Shown in pieces: positions 26,069-35,180 of a stretch of DNA of 64,000 nt (positions within the stretch are counted from its first letter, which is position 1; each line of letters begins with the position of its first letter). The DNA comes from UBA2658 sp964576195 (GTDB taxonomy: Bacteria; Bacillota; Clostridia; Oscillospirales; Oscillospiraceae): contig CAZNUD010000003.1 in the NCBI GenBank assembly GCA_964576195.1, positions 4,285 through 68,284 on the forward strand, given 5' to 3'. Made by a program: the position numbers and the translations under genes. The notes beneath the pieces were generated by a model. The model saw nothing but the letters and a program-made list of their open reading frames with translations, did not search any database and had not been told where the DNA came from.

Positions 26069-27370
26069 CTAAATATTAAGCATTTTATTAAATAGATCTG
26101 CTCCGTCTTGCTCAACGATTACAACGGAAACAGACAGCTCCCTCTCCACATCTTCCACGGAGACATCGTCTAAAAAGACAGTTTCGCCGTCCCGGAGCAT
26201 ATTCCGGGGGATAAGGAGACGCGCACCCAAATCCTTGGCCTTTAGCTGATTTATTAGGTCGCTGCCGGTAATTAGGCCAGCAACGTCTATTGTGTGGCCG
26301 AAAAAGTCGTTTACTATGGGGTTGACCTTTCCATTAATGTTAGCATACTTTTCCTGCGCTGTCACTAAGAGCTTTTCCAAAAACGCTGCTGCGGATACAC
26401 CCGTTGCAATGGAAAATGGTTCATCTGAGGCTTTCCCGTCATAGTTTTCGAGTACGGCATTAAATTCCACTGTTAAAAGCCGCAGCAGGCCCACACCGTT
26501 TTCAAGCTGGGCATATTCCTCATAATACTCGTCTTCAGGGATGGGGAGCTGCGCCTTTAAGAACATTTCATCCGATGCAAAAAAGATTCGGCTGCCATAT
26601 CTTTCTAAGCATTTTTTGCCAAAGTTATTTATAAGCTTCAGCTCCTCGCGAGCACTGTCCATATTAAAGGGTATCAGGGGGTAAAGCCCCTCCCTATATT
26701 TTGTAAGGCCAACGGGGACTATGGAAACGGAGTTTACATAGGGGTATAGCAAAGCTAAATCCTCCATGCTTCTTTGAAGGGCCTCTCCGTCGTTAAGCCC
26801 CGGACAGCAGACTATCTGGCAGTTCATAGTGATGCCGCCGGCGGCCAATTTCTTCATAAGCTCATAGCCCCTTGCTCCACAGGGATTTCCCAAAAGCTTC
26901 GAGCGAAGCTCCGGCTCCGTTGCGTGGACAGAGATGTTAATGGGGCTGACGCGAAGGTCGATTATCCTTTGGATCTCCCTGTCTGAGAGGTTGGTAAGGG
27001 TTATATAGTTGCCTGTCAAAAAGCTTAAGCGTGCATCGTCGTCCTTAAAATACAAAGTTTTGCGCATGCCCTTAGGTAGCTGATCTACAAAGCAGAACAG
27101 ACATCGGTTTCGACAGGCCCTGGCCTTGTCCATAAGATAGCTTTCAAACTCAAGGCCCAAGTCATCCCCCACGGATTTTTTGACAGTGAGGGTGCGACGG
27201 TGACCGTTAATAGACTCCAACTCCACCGAGAGTTTGTTGTCGTAAGAAAAATACTTATAGTCCAGTACGTCCACAATTTCATGGCCGTTGACGGAAATGA
27301 GCTTTTCCCCCTTATGGGCCTTGCGGTATAGGGGGCTGTGCTTATGAATTTTTTTGATAACGCTGCTCAT
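26069..27370 (-). CDS. DUF512 protein with PDZ and radical-SAM-like domains
   Basis: 433-residue protein of the conserved Clostridia DUF512 family. N-terminal ~65 residues are PDZ-like (GEKLISVNGHEIVDVLDYKY). A radical-SAM-type CxxxCxxC (CRNRCLFCF) follows near residue 95, then the highly conserved VDQLPKGMRKTLYFKDDD stretch and a TIM-barrel-like section. DUF512 occupies the C-terminal half. The reaction is unknown. The ATG at 27370 has GGAGG 7 nt upstream; an upstream in-frame ATG adds 18 residues without support. The order DUF512-der-plsY is conserved in Clostridia, hinting at a link with ribosome assembly or membrane synthesis. Confidence 0.9.
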   Translation of the reverse strand: MSSVIKKIHKHSPLYRKAHKGEKLISVNGHEIVDVLDYKYFSYDNKLSVELESINGHRRTLTVKKSVGDDLGLEFESYLMDKARACRNRCLFCFVDQLPKGMRKTLYFKDDDARLSFLTGNYITLTNLSDREIQRIIDLRVSPINISVHATEPELRSKLLGNPCGARGYELMKKLAAGGITMNCQIVCCPGLNDGEALQRSMEDLALLYPYVNSVSIVPVGLTKYREGLYPLIPFNMDSAREELKLINNFGKKCLERYGSRIFFASDEMFLKAQLPIPEDEYYEEYAQLENGVGLLRLLTVEFNAVLENYDGKASDEPFSIATGVSAAAFLEKLLVTAQEKYANINGKVNPIVNDFFGHTIDVAGLITGSDLINQLKAKDLGARLLIPRNMLRDGETVFLDDVSVEDVERELSVSVVIVEQDGADLFNKMLNI

Positions 27371-27404
27371 ATTTGCGCCTCCGATACAAAGTATCTCCAT
27401 GCAT

Positions 27405-27437
27405 AGCAAAAAGAGAGGGGGCAAACGCTCCCTCTCT
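27405..27437 (-). terminator. Terminator of the yceD-rpmF operon
   Basis: Minus strand: AGAGAGGG stem with inner GC-GTTT-GC pairing, closing CCCTCTCT, then TTTTT. Confidence 0.8.
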
Positions 27438-27450
27438 CTAAGCTTAAATG

Positions 27451-27630
27451 TTACTTCACGTCAAGGACTTTTCGGCCATTATAAAAACCGCAGGCCTTGC
27501 AGACGCGATGGGGCAAACGATATGCGCCGCAATTGGGGCACGCAACGATACCGGGGGTCTCGAGCTTCCAGTGAGAGTTACGTCTCTTATCTCGTCTTGC
27601 CTTTGAAGTTTTTCTCTTTGGAACCGCCAT
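27451..27630 (-). CDS. rpmF: 50S ribosomal protein L32
   Basis: 59-residue L32. It begins MAVPKRKTSKARRDKRRN, the family signature, and carries a zinc ribbon (CPNCG near residue 31, CKACG near 44), so it is the zinc-binding C+ form. AGGAGGTGTCACC precedes the ATG. It follows yceD by 37 bp, the standard yceD-rpmF pair. Confidence 0.97.
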   Translation of the reverse strand: MAVPKRKTSKARRDKRRNSHWKLETPGIVACPNCGAYRLPHRVCKACGFYNGRKVLDVK

Positions 27631-27667
27631 GGTGACACCTCCTAATTGTCAGCTGATTTGACAGCTT

Positions 27668-28168
27668 TTAGTCTTCTTTATCCAAAAGCTGCTGTAATAC
27701 AGCCAATCTTGGATCTATTTCTTTCTTGCAGTCGCAGGGGCCGCAGTTAAGATTTTTGCCGCATTTTGAGCATAGCCCGGCGCAGTCCTCACTGCACAGG
27801 GATTTTTGATCCATCGAAAGGATGAGGCTTGTCTCAAGAACATCGCTAACATCCAACCAGTCTCCCTCAAGGGGATAGGTCTCCGGGTCGCCCTCGTCGC
27901 TCTCGTCCGCGGCAAGCTTAGCCTCTAGGGGAATTTCCAAGTGGCGCTGATACTCACAGCCGCAACGATCACAGAGGAGTACAAGGTAGGCTTCAAGCTT
28001 ACCTATAAGGGAAAGGGTCCCCGCAGTATTGATAATTTTGCCAGAGCCGATGGGCGGCGCAAGGAAAGCCTTTATAGACGGACACATAAGTCTCTCAGTT
28101 TCGAGTTGGCACTCAAAGGGGAGACTTTTGCCCGGCATTTCAATGATTTCACAAAGATTTAACCTCAT
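27668..28168 (-). CDS. yceD: YceD/DUF177 family protein
   Basis: 166-residue DUF177 protein; homologues are needed for 23S rRNA accumulation and are nearly always encoded next to rpmF. It has a CDRCGCEYQRHLEIPLEA block near residue 67, and a cysteine-rich zinc-ribbon-like region (CSEDCAGLCSKCG, CGPCDC) close to the C-terminus. I use ATG 28168, 4 nt after GAGGTG; an in-frame GTG four codons earlier overlaps that ribosome site. First gene of the operon, behind a consensus promoter. Confidence 0.93.
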   Translation of the reverse strand: MRLNLCEIIEMPGKSLPFECQLETERLMCPSIKAFLAPPIGSGKIINTAGTLSLIGKLEAYLVLLCDRCGCEYQRHLEIPLEAKLAADESDEGDPETYPLEGDWLDVSDVLETSLILSMDQKSLCSEDCAGLCSKCGKNLNCGPCDCKKEIDPRLAVLQQLLDKED

Positions 28169-28194
28169 TGAACACCTCACATAGTCGCTTGAGT

Positions 28195-28223
28195 ATTATA
28201 AATGATATAAACTGTGTTGTCAA
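28195..28223 (-). promoter_or_regulatory. Consensus promoter of yceD-rpmF
   Basis: Minus-strand TTGACA (28218-28223), 17-bp spacer, TATAAT (28195-28200): both hexamers perfect, fitting a highly expressed ribosomal-protein operon. Confidence 0.9.
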
Positions 28224-28334
28224 CAAAAAAATAAAGTGTACTGTATACTTTTCTTACTGTGATGTGGTATAATTGCTCCACACAAATTTTTAATGCTGCG
28301 TGTGCCTTTTGCACATTATAACTCAGGAGCATTT

Positions 28335-29312
28335 ATGAGAGAGTTAATCATAAACAAAAATGATGCCGGCCAACGTCTTGACCGCTTTGTCGGCAAGGCC
28401 GTTCCCCTGCTGCCGGATTCCCTGCTGCAAAAATACATTAGAATTAAGCGCATCAAGCTAAATGGTAAGGGGACAAAACGTGATGTGCACCTTGAGGTCG
28501 GAGACCTTTTGCAGCTATATATTAATGATGAGTTTTTTGAAACACCCTCAGAAGAAAATTCCTATCTAAAGGTTTCCTCTCCGAAGCTGGACGTTATATA
28601 TGAGGACGAGAACATCCTCCTTGTCAATAAAAAGCCCGGAATGCTATGCCACAGCGCGGGAGGCCGGGGATGCGACAACCTTATCGCCAACGCTCAGGCC
28701 CACTGCTACCAGACAGGCCAATGGAATCCCCGGGAAGAAAACTCCTTTGCCCCCGCCCTTTGCAATCGCATTGACAGGAACACCGGCGGTATTGTTATAG
28801 CAGCCAAAAACGCCGAGGCCCTGCGGATTATGAATAACAAAATCCATGACAGAGAGTTAGACAAATTGTACCTTTGTGCCGTTTTCGGCAGGCCCAATCC
28901 CCCAAAGGGTACGCTGCGGGACTGGATTTTAAAGGATTCGGATAATAACCAGGTGCACATCCAGAAGAATTTTTGCCCCGGCGCAAAGGAGGCAATTACA
29001 GAGTATAAAACTCTAAAAACCGTCGGAGAACTTTCGTTAGTGGAATGCAGATTGCTTACGGGGCGGACACATCAGATACGCGCCCAGATGGCAAACGCCG
29101 GAACCCCGCTTTTAGGGGATAGAAAATATGGGGCCGAGCGGGTAAACCGGGACTTTCATGAAAAGCACCAGGCCCTTTATTCTTATAAGCTTACCTTCAA
29201 TTTTACAACTGACGGGGGAATGCTCAACTACTTAAACGGCAAGAGCTTCGTGGTTTCCGCCGTGGATTTTTCGGAGAAATATTTTGATTTTAAAATTTCC
29301 GTTGACAACTGA
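28335..29312 (+). CDS. RluA-family pseudouridine synthase (RluC-like)
   Basis: 325-residue pseudouridine synthase, second in this window. An S4 domain covers about residues 1-60 (DAGQRLDRFVGKAVPLLPDS). The catalytic motif is NRIDRNTGGIVIAAKN, with Asn in place of the more usual His before the R-[IL]-D, keeping the catalytic aspartate near residue 138; LLTGRTHQIRAQMAN follows. This NRIDRNT form occurs in a common Firmicute paralogue. ATG 28335 has CAGGAG 5 nt upstream; an in-frame ATG 14 codons earlier is unsupported. The exact rRNA target is not predictable here. Confidence 0.92.
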   Translation: MRELIINKNDAGQRLDRFVGKAVPLLPDSLLQKYIRIKRIKLNGKGTKRDVHLEVGDLLQLYINDEFFETPSEENSYLKVSSPKLDVIYEDENILLVNKKPGMLCHSAGGRGCDNLIANAQAHCYQTGQWNPREENSFAPALCNRIDRNTGGIVIAAKNAEALRIMNNKIHDRELDKLYLCAVFGRPNPPKGTLRDWILKDSDNNQVHIQKNFCPGAKEAITEYKTLKTVGELSLVECRLLTGRTHQIRAQMANAGTPLLGDRKYGAERVNRDFHEKHQALYSYKLTFNFTTDGGMLNYLNGKSFVVSAVDFSEKYFDFKISVDN

Positions 29313-29426
29313 GATATTTAAATATATATTGTGTCTTGCACGGTAAAAACGCAAGGTTTTTGTCGCTTAATAAACGGGTAGTATATGGAAGAGAGAACCA
29401 CCATATACGAAAGAAGGGGGACGACA

Positions 29427-30563
29427 ATGTCCAAAGAACTCATACGACTGGTCGGCTGCCGAAAAGAATTCGACGGTGAGGTCGTACTGGACTCGATTAA
29501 CTTAGCTATTAAGGACAAGGAATTTCTCACGCTGCTGGGTCCCTCGGGCTGCGGAAAAACAACGACACTAAGGATTATCGGCGGCTTTTTAAAGCCCGAC
29601 TCCGGTGACGTTATTTTTGATGGCATGAGAATAAACGATGTTCCGCCACACAAACGCAAGGTAAACACGGTTTTTCAGAAGTATGCCCTTTTTACGCATC
29701 TAAACGTGTTTGAAAACATTGCCTTCGGCCTTCGAATACAGCGCCCTAAATTATCAGAGAGCGAAATAACACGCAGAGTCCACGAGGCACTGGAGCTTGT
29801 TGCTCTTATAGGCTATGAAAAGCGTTCTGCCACGCAACTATCCGGTGGGCAGCAGCAACGCATTGCCATAGCCAGGGCCATTGTTAACCGGCCTCAGGTG
29901 CTGCTTTTGGACGAGCCGCTGGGCGCACTGGATCTGAAGCTTCGAAAAGATATGCAGCGGGAGCTTAAACAAATTCAGCAGCAGGTGGGCATCACATTTA
30001 TATATGTAACACATGATCAGGAGGAAGCCCTAACCATGTCTGACACCGTTGTTGTTATGAACAAGGGTGAAATTCAGCAGATTGGCACTCCTTTGGATAT
30101 ATATAACGAGCCGAAAAACGCCTTTGTATCGGATTTTATCGGCGAGAGCAATATAATAGACGGAGTCATGGTGGAGGATAGAATCGTCCGTATGTACGGA
30201 CACAACTTTCTATGCCTTGACAAGGGCTTTGCCAAAAACGAGGCGGTGGATGTGGTTATTCGCCCTGAAGACATCGACATCGTACCCCTGGATATGGGCC
30301 AGATAACCGGCGTTGTGACAGAGGTGACCTTCAAGGGTATGCAGTACGACATCATTGCCGACTTTCACGGTTTTAAATGGCTCATTCAAACCACCGACCA
30401 TTCCCCCGTCGGTTCTACCATCGGAGTTAAAATTGACCCCGACGGCATCCACATAATGAAAAAAAGCGAGTATTCCGGACTTTACGGTGATTACAGTTCC
30501 TATTCGGAGGAATACGACGAGCTTTCCGCCGACCCCGACGAGGGAGGGCAAGAGAATGAGTAG
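29427..30563 (+). CDS. potA: Spermidine/putrescine ABC transporter ATPase
   Basis: 378-residue ABC ATPase energising polyamine uptake. Walker A LGPSGCGKTTT (residue ~37), Q-loop VFQKYALF, signature LSGGQQQR (~137), Walker B VLLLDEPLGALD, switch THDQEEAL. The C-terminal ~100 residues are a TOBE domain (VIRPEDIDIV). ATG 29427 lies 7 nt after AAGGGGG; an earlier in-frame ATG at 29385 adds an unrelated 14 residues. First gene of a tightly overlapping potABCD operon. The acidic tail (SEEYDELSADPDEGGQENE) is an extra beyond typical PotA. Confidence 0.95.
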   Translation: MSKELIRLVGCRKEFDGEVVLDSINLAIKDKEFLTLLGPSGCGKTTTLRIIGGFLKPDSGDVIFDGMRINDVPPHKRKVNTVFQKYALFTHLNVFENIAFGLRIQRPKLSESEITRRVHEALELVALIGYEKRSATQLSGGQQQRIAIARAIVNRPQVLLLDEPLGALDLKLRKDMQRELKQIQQQVGITFIYVTHDQEEALTMSDTVVVMNKGEIQQIGTPLDIYNEPKNAFVSDFIGESNIIDGVMVEDRIVRMYGHNFLCLDKGFAKNEAVDVVIRPEDIDIVPLDMGQITGVVTEVTFKGMQYDIIADFHGFKWLIQTTDHSPVGSTIGVKIDPDGIHIMKKSEYSGLYGDYSSYSEEYDELSADPDEGGQENE

Positions 30564-31479
30564 GGCGGGAAGGGCCATGGGGCTGGGCAAGAACATTTAT
30601 GACTTTTTCAGGCGCAACCAGAAAAAGGCCTTTGCCTACCCTTATATTCTCTGGATGGCACTTTTTGTGGTTGTTCCTATTTTGCTGATAATGGTTTACG
30701 CTTTTACCAAGGGCGGCAGTTTTTCTTTTGCAAACTTTTCCGGCATGCTGACGTATGCGCCGGTTTTTGGGCGAAGCCTATGGTTGGCATTTCTGGCAAC
30801 GGTTATATGCCTTTTTATTGGCTATCCAGTTGCGCTGGCAATGAGCCGTTTAAGTCCCAGAGGGCAGAGAATTGTTCTTATGCTCTTAATGCTGCCCATG
30901 TGGATAAACTTTCTGCTGCGAACCTACGCATGGATGTCCATTTTGGAAAACACCGGTCTTTTAAATCGGATTTTTGGAGCAATAGGCGTTTTCGATTTGA
31001 TAAACAGCGTGGGAGCCACGCTGTCTGCAGGCTATGTTCCCATTGACCACTTTCAGATGATAAACACCGGAGGAGCCGTGGTGCTGGGCATGGTTTATAA
31101 TTACCTGCCCTTTATGATACTGCCCATCCACAGTGTTATTATTAAAATCGACCCGTTTGTTATAGAGGCGGCCCAGGATTTGGGCGCCAACAGCAGGACG
31201 GTTTTTCGCAAGGTTATTGCGCCACTGAGCCTTTCCGGCGTTATTAGCGGTGTCACCATGGTTTTCGTACCGTCAGTATCCACCTTCGTCATATCAAAGC
31301 TTCTTGGCGGCGGAACGGATATGCTGCTGGGCGACCTCATTGAAATGCAGTTCCTCGGCGCGGCCTATAACCCCCACCTTGGCTCTGCAATCTCACTTAT
31401 TATGATGGCAATTGTTGTCGTGTGCATGAGCATCATGAACAAATTCGGTGAGGGCGAGGAAACGGCGGTGGTAATGTGA
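30556..31479 (+). CDS. potB: Spermidine/putrescine ABC transporter permease PotB
   Basis: 307-residue permease with six membrane helices and the EAA loop (EAAQDLGANSRTVFRKVIAPLS, around residue 212) that docks to PotA. It starts at ATG 30556, eight bases inside the potA end, with GGAGGG a few bases upstream; the longer in-frame version from 30487 would overlap potA deeply. Partner of potC, with which it forms the membrane channel. Confidence 0.94.
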   Translation: MSRAGRAMGLGKNIYDFFRRNQKKAFAYPYILWMALFVVVPILLIMVYAFTKGGSFSFANFSGMLTYAPVFGRSLWLAFLATVICLFIGYPVALAMSRLSPRGQRIVLMLLMLPMWINFLLRTYAWMSILENTGLLNRIFGAIGVFDLINSVGATLSAGYVPIDHFQMINTGGAVVLGMVYNYLPFMILPIHSVIIKIDPFVIEAAQDLGANSRTVFRKVIAPLSLSGVISGVTMVFVPSVSTFVISKLLGGGTDMLLGDLIEMQFLGAAYNPHLGSAISLIMMAIVVVCMSIMNKFGEGEETAVVM

Positions 31480-32315
31480 AAAAGAACAAATGCGGCGGAA
31501 AAGCCCTGCTTTTTCTGACCTTCCTTTTTCTCTACCTGCCAATTATGGTGCTTATAGTCTTTTCCTTCAACCAGTCGAAAAGCCGCACCGTATGGACGGG
31601 CTTCACGCTGGACTGGTATAACGAACTAGTAAACGACAGCACCATAATATCCTCTTTGGAAACAACACTTCTTGTGTCTGTGCTTGCGGCGGTCATTTCC
31701 GTCATAGTGGGCACTTTTGCCGCCATAGGCTTCTTCTATATGAAGAAAAATTGGCGCTCCCCTCTCCTTACTATTAACAACATTCCAGTTGTGAATGCGG
31801 ACATTATTACAGGTGTTTCTCTTTCCCTGCTTTTCGTTTCTGCGGGGGCGGTGCTGGGCTTTGATCTTGGTTTTGGAACACTGTTAATTGCCCACATCAG
31901 CTTTAATATTCCTTACGTTATCCTCTCTGTCATGCCTAAGCTTTATCAGCTTGACTCCAACCTCTTCGAGGCGGCTCAGGACTTGGGCTGCACCTGGTTT
32001 CAAACAATATGGAAGGTGATTATTCCTGAAATTATGCCGGGTATAGTCAACGGTCTTCTCATAGCCTTTACCATGTCGGTGGACGATTTTGTCATAAGCT
32101 ATTTCACAGCCGGCAGCAGTGTGCAAACCCTTTCCATGACAATCTACGCTATGACACGACGACGGATAAGCCCCAAGATTAATGCAATTTCCACGCTATT
32201 ATTTGTTTTGGTCCTTGTGATGCTTATTATTGTAAATGTACGGGAAACACGCCAGAGCAAGGATGAGATTAAAAAGGAAAAAATGTTGAAAGGACTACCG
32301 GTGGAAAGTATATGA
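31476..32315 (+). CDS. potC: Spermidine/putrescine ABC transporter permease PotC
   Basis: 279-residue second permease, six helices, EAA loop FEAAQDLGCTWFQTIWKVIIPE near residue 165. It starts with GTG overlapping the potB stop by 4 bases (GTGA). The conserved SVDDFVISYF segment follows the EAA loop, as in PotC. Translationally coupled with neighbours. Confidence 0.94.
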   Translation: MKKNKCGGKALLFLTFLFLYLPIMVLIVFSFNQSKSRTVWTGFTLDWYNELVNDSTIISSLETTLLVSVLAAVISVIVGTFAAIGFFYMKKNWRSPLLTINNIPVVNADIITGVSLSLLFVSAGAVLGFDLGFGTLLIAHISFNIPYVILSVMPKLYQLDSNLFEAAQDLGCTWFQTIWKVIIPEIMPGIVNGLLIAFTMSVDDFVISYFTAGSSVQTLSMTIYAMTRRRISPKINAISTLLFVLVLVMLIIVNVRETRQSKDEIKKEKMLKGLPVESI

Positions 32316-33346
32316 AAAGAGCAACTTCATTTATTATATGTACCGTTATGCTTATTTGCCTGTTGGCAGGCTGCGGCGGCAAAACAGGCCAGGAAGTCAA
32401 TGTTTACAACTGGGGCGAATATATAGATTTGGACCTGATCTCCCAGTTTGAACAAGAAACAGGCATTAAGGTAAACTACAAGACCTATGAGTCCAACGAA
32501 CAGATGTATTCCGTTCTCCGTCAGGGCGGCATTAACTACGATGTGGTAATTCCCTCTGACTACATGATTTCCCGTCTTATTGATGAGGGCATGCTTGCTG
32601 AGCTTGACTATGCAAACATTCCCAATTTCTCTTTGGTGGACGAAAGTCTAAAGGGCATGACTTATGACTCGGAGAACAAGTATTCCGTTCCTTATATGTG
32701 GGGCACCGTGGGAATTATATATGATCCCACCGTTGTTGGTGAGGTGGATAGCTGGAGCGCCCTTTTTGACGAGAATAACAAGGGCCAGATTCTCATGTTC
32801 GACAACAGTCGTGATGCCATGGGCATAGCGCTGAAATATCTGGGCTATTCATTAAATACCACCGATGAGTCCGAGCTAAAGGCAGCCTTTGACCTGCTCA
32901 AGGAGCAAAAGACAGTTTTGCAAGGCTATGTTATGGATCAAATCTTCGACAAACTGGAATCCGGCGAGGCCGCCATCGGTCCCTACTATGCAGGTGACTA
33001 CCTGACCATGGCGGAGAATAACCCCAAGCTTAAGTTCTGCATTCCCAAGGAAGGAACCAACGTGTTTGTAGATGCAATGTGCATACTAAAAACCGCTGAA
33101 AACAAGGAAAACGCAGAAAAATTTATTGATTTCATGACCCGCGCCGAAGCCAGCGCAGCCAACTCTGATTTTACCGGCTACACCAGCCCTGTGAGCAATG
33201 CCAAGGCTCTTATGGAGCTTGATGAGCTTTCTGAATCCGTTATGTATCCCTCCACTGACATTTTAGCCCGATGCGAGGCGTTCACCACCTTGCCTCAGGA
33301 CACCCTAAACTTTTATGACTCTATGTGGATTGAGCTAAAGTCCTGA
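32312..33346 (+). CDS. potD: Spermidine/putrescine-binding lipoprotein PotD
   Basis: 344-residue extracellular solute-binding protein that hands polyamine to PotBC. Lipoprotein signal with lipobox LLAGC, cysteine 21, a substrate for LspA. The mature start reads VNVYNWGEYID, the PotD/PotF hallmark; SDYMISRLIDEGML and PYMWGTVGI line the binding cleft. It overlaps potC by 4 bases (ATGA). Polyamine preference (putrescine versus spermidine) is not resolvable by eye. Confidence 0.95.
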   Translation: MKRATSFIICTVMLICLLAGCGGKTGQEVNVYNWGEYIDLDLISQFEQETGIKVNYKTYESNEQMYSVLRQGGINYDVVIPSDYMISRLIDEGMLAELDYANIPNFSLVDESLKGMTYDSENKYSVPYMWGTVGIIYDPTVVGEVDSWSALFDENNKGQILMFDNSRDAMGIALKYLGYSLNTTDESELKAAFDLLKEQKTVLQGYVMDQIFDKLESGEAAIGPYYAGDYLTMAENNPKLKFCIPKEGTNVFVDAMCILKTAENKENAEKFIDFMTRAEASAANSDFTGYTSPVSNAKALMELDELSESVMYPSTDILARCEAFTTLPQDTLNFYDSMWIELKS

Positions 33347-33361
33347 TTTTTCGGCTTATTT

Positions 33362-33399
33362 TATGCGGGCACTTATCTTTATGGGTATGTGCCCGCATA
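33362..33399 (+). terminator. Probable terminator after potD
   Basis: A perfect 11-bp stem (TATGCGGGCAC/GTGCCCGCATA) with a 16-nt loop; the following T-tract is weak. Confidence 0.6.
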
Positions 33400-33440
33400 C
33401 TAATTGATAATTTGGTATTTTCAGCCGAATCTACACAAAT

Positions 33441-33469
33441 TTGCATTTATTTTGAAATAACTATATACA
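33441..33469 (+). promoter_or_regulatory. Promoter of the diguanylate cyclase gene
   Basis: TTGCAT (33441-33446), 17-bp spacer, TATACA (33464-33469). A second possible promoter (TTTTGA-17-TATAAT) lies ~40 bp downstream. Confidence 0.55.
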
Positions 33470-33542
33470 AATGGTCAGTTTTTTGAGATAATGTATAAAT
33501 AGTTATAATTTATAACAAATTAATGCAACGGGAGTTGCCCAA

Positions 33543-35123
33543 ATGACAAATATAATTCTTCGTATAATCAGTATTCTAACTCTTGCCTGTTTTGTCTATA
33601 CAGGCTTGCACTTTATTATGAGCACCGACGGGAGGAAGCATTATAGCGCTTTCATATTCGCCGCTATTGGTCTGGCGGCGGGTTGTATGGAAAGTCTGTT
33701 GCTGCCCCTGCCCATTGGCCTTGCCTACATAATTGCATTTATTTTAATGTACACGACTATATATTGCCTGTTTAATATTTCCGGTATTAACAACCTTTAC
33801 GGAACCCTTGCCATGCTTAACAGTGCCATGTGTCTGCGGGGTATTGGCGGCTCGATCATTGCAGCGTCCATGGGTTGTTCCCTCCATGATGTGTTCAGTA
33901 ACACAACCTACCTGCTTATTAATAACATTATATCCGACCTGCTTTGCTTTGTAATTTTACTGTTTCTATCCAAGTTTATAGACCGTGACCGAATTATCCT
34001 ATCCCTAAAACCCCGTGCGCGAAAAACCTTTCTTATGGGCTGGATGATCGGCTTCGCAGTTCTTCTGGTTAGCAACGCCTTCATTTTCGAAACTCATGTG
34101 GACAGTTTGGCCTTTTTACTGCTTGAGGGGAACTATTGCTTCGTGCTGATGATCGGTTGCTACGCCATGCTTATATTCACCTTCCAAGTAAACAAGGGCG
34201 AGGCCGCTACCAAAAACCTTAGCAAGGAGCTTTTGGCCCAAGACAAGCTTCAAAGCGCCCTTGTGCAAAACGCCCTCTTTATTGCCCGGGCAAACCTCAC
34301 CAAAAACCAAATTGTAAGCGGTCTTTCCGTATACTCTGAAACCTTCGGCAAAGAAGTAAAATACGACGAGTGGCTTGATTTTTCAAAAAAGAAAATACAC
34401 CCCGATGATTTGAAGCATTTCATAAATGTTCTCAATAGGGCCAGCCTTTTTGAGTGTTTCGAGCAGGGCAACGAACCCGACCCTTTCAACTATAGGCGCT
34501 TGGGAACGGATAACGAGTACCACTGGGTAAAAATAAACATAAGGCTATACAGCGATACAGACACAGGTGATATCCACATTGTTGGCTATGCAATGGATGT
34601 TGACAAGGACATGAAGGAAAGGGCAGAGCTTCAGCGGCGCGCCCAAACCGACAGCCTTACAAAGCTACTAAACCGCGAGGCTGCCCAAAAGGCAATAGCA
34701 AAAGAGATAACAAAGGGCTGCGGAGCGCTGTTTCTCATGGATATAGACAACTTTAAGGACGTTAACGATTGTATGGGCCATGAAATAGGCGACAAGGTGC
34801 TTATAGGAGTAGCAGACCGACTAAAGGCCTTTTTCGGTGAGGAGCATATTGTCGGCCGTCTTGGCGGCGACGAATTTCTTGCCTATGTTAGGAACATAAA
34901 TGATGTTGAAACACTCAGTGATATGGCTCAAAAACTGGTTGCCCTTCTGGGCAGGCCGCCGGAGACCCCCGATGAGCCTACCATTAGCCTGTCTGTAGGG
35001 GTCGCCCCCGTTACCGATGGCAGCATAAGTTTTGCCAACGTCTATTCCCAGGCCGACAGCTCACTATATGAAAAGAAATACAACGGTAAAAATGGCTTCC
35101 TAATTTTTTCGGACAGCAAATAG
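33543..35123 (+). CDS. Membrane-bound PAS-GGDEF diguanylate cyclase
   Basis: 526-residue protein. The first ~220 residues carry about six or seven hydrophobic helices, followed by a PAS-like region (about 235-355, ending HIVGYAMDVDKDMKERAEL) and a C-terminal GGDEF domain (about 365-526). The active-site loop GRLGGDEFLAY is intact, with the metal-binding FLMDIDNFKDVND and the DSLTKLLNR start. The RxxD inhibitory site expected five residues before GGDEF is absent, so product feedback through it is unlikely. It should make cyclic di-GMP in response to an unknown membrane signal. Monocistronic, GGGAG before the ATG. It lies next to an SLH gene, possibly linking c-di-GMP to surface properties. Confidence 0.92.
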   Translation: MTNIILRIISILTLACFVYTGLHFIMSTDGRKHYSAFIFAAIGLAAGCMESLLLPLPIGLAYIIAFILMYTTIYCLFNISGINNLYGTLAMLNSAMCLRGIGGSIIAASMGCSLHDVFSNTTYLLINNIISDLLCFVILLFLSKFIDRDRIILSLKPRARKTFLMGWMIGFAVLLVSNAFIFETHVDSLAFLLLEGNYCFVLMIGCYAMLIFTFQVNKGEAATKNLSKELLAQDKLQSALVQNALFIARANLTKNQIVSGLSVYSETFGKEVKYDEWLDFSKKKIHPDDLKHFINVLNRASLFECFEQGNEPDPFNYRRLGTDNEYHWVKINIRLYSDTDTGDIHIVGYAMDVDKDMKERAELQRRAQTDSLTKLLNREAAQKAIAKEITKGCGALFLMDIDNFKDVNDCMGHEIGDKVLIGVADRLKAFFGEEHIVGRLGGDEFLAYVRNINDVETLSDMAQKLVALLGRPPETPDEPTISLSVGVAPVTDGSISFANVYSQADSSLYEKKYNGKNGFLIFSDSK

Positions 35124-35140
35124 GAAAAACAAATTAATTA

Positions 35141-35176
35141 AAAACCCCCCGCCCTATATAGGGCGGGGGGGTTTTT
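35141..35176. terminator. Strong bidirectional terminator
   Basis: AAACCCCCCGCCC-TATATA-GGGCGGGGGG-TTTTT between the convergent GGDEF and SLH genes. Confidence 0.92.
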
Positions 35177-35180
35177 ACTC

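Noticed and set aside
29330..29361. Hairpin CTTGC...GCAAG-GTTTTT as a terminator after the pseudouridine synthase gene
   Set aside because: The stem is only five base pairs with a long loop, so I left it out of the feature list.
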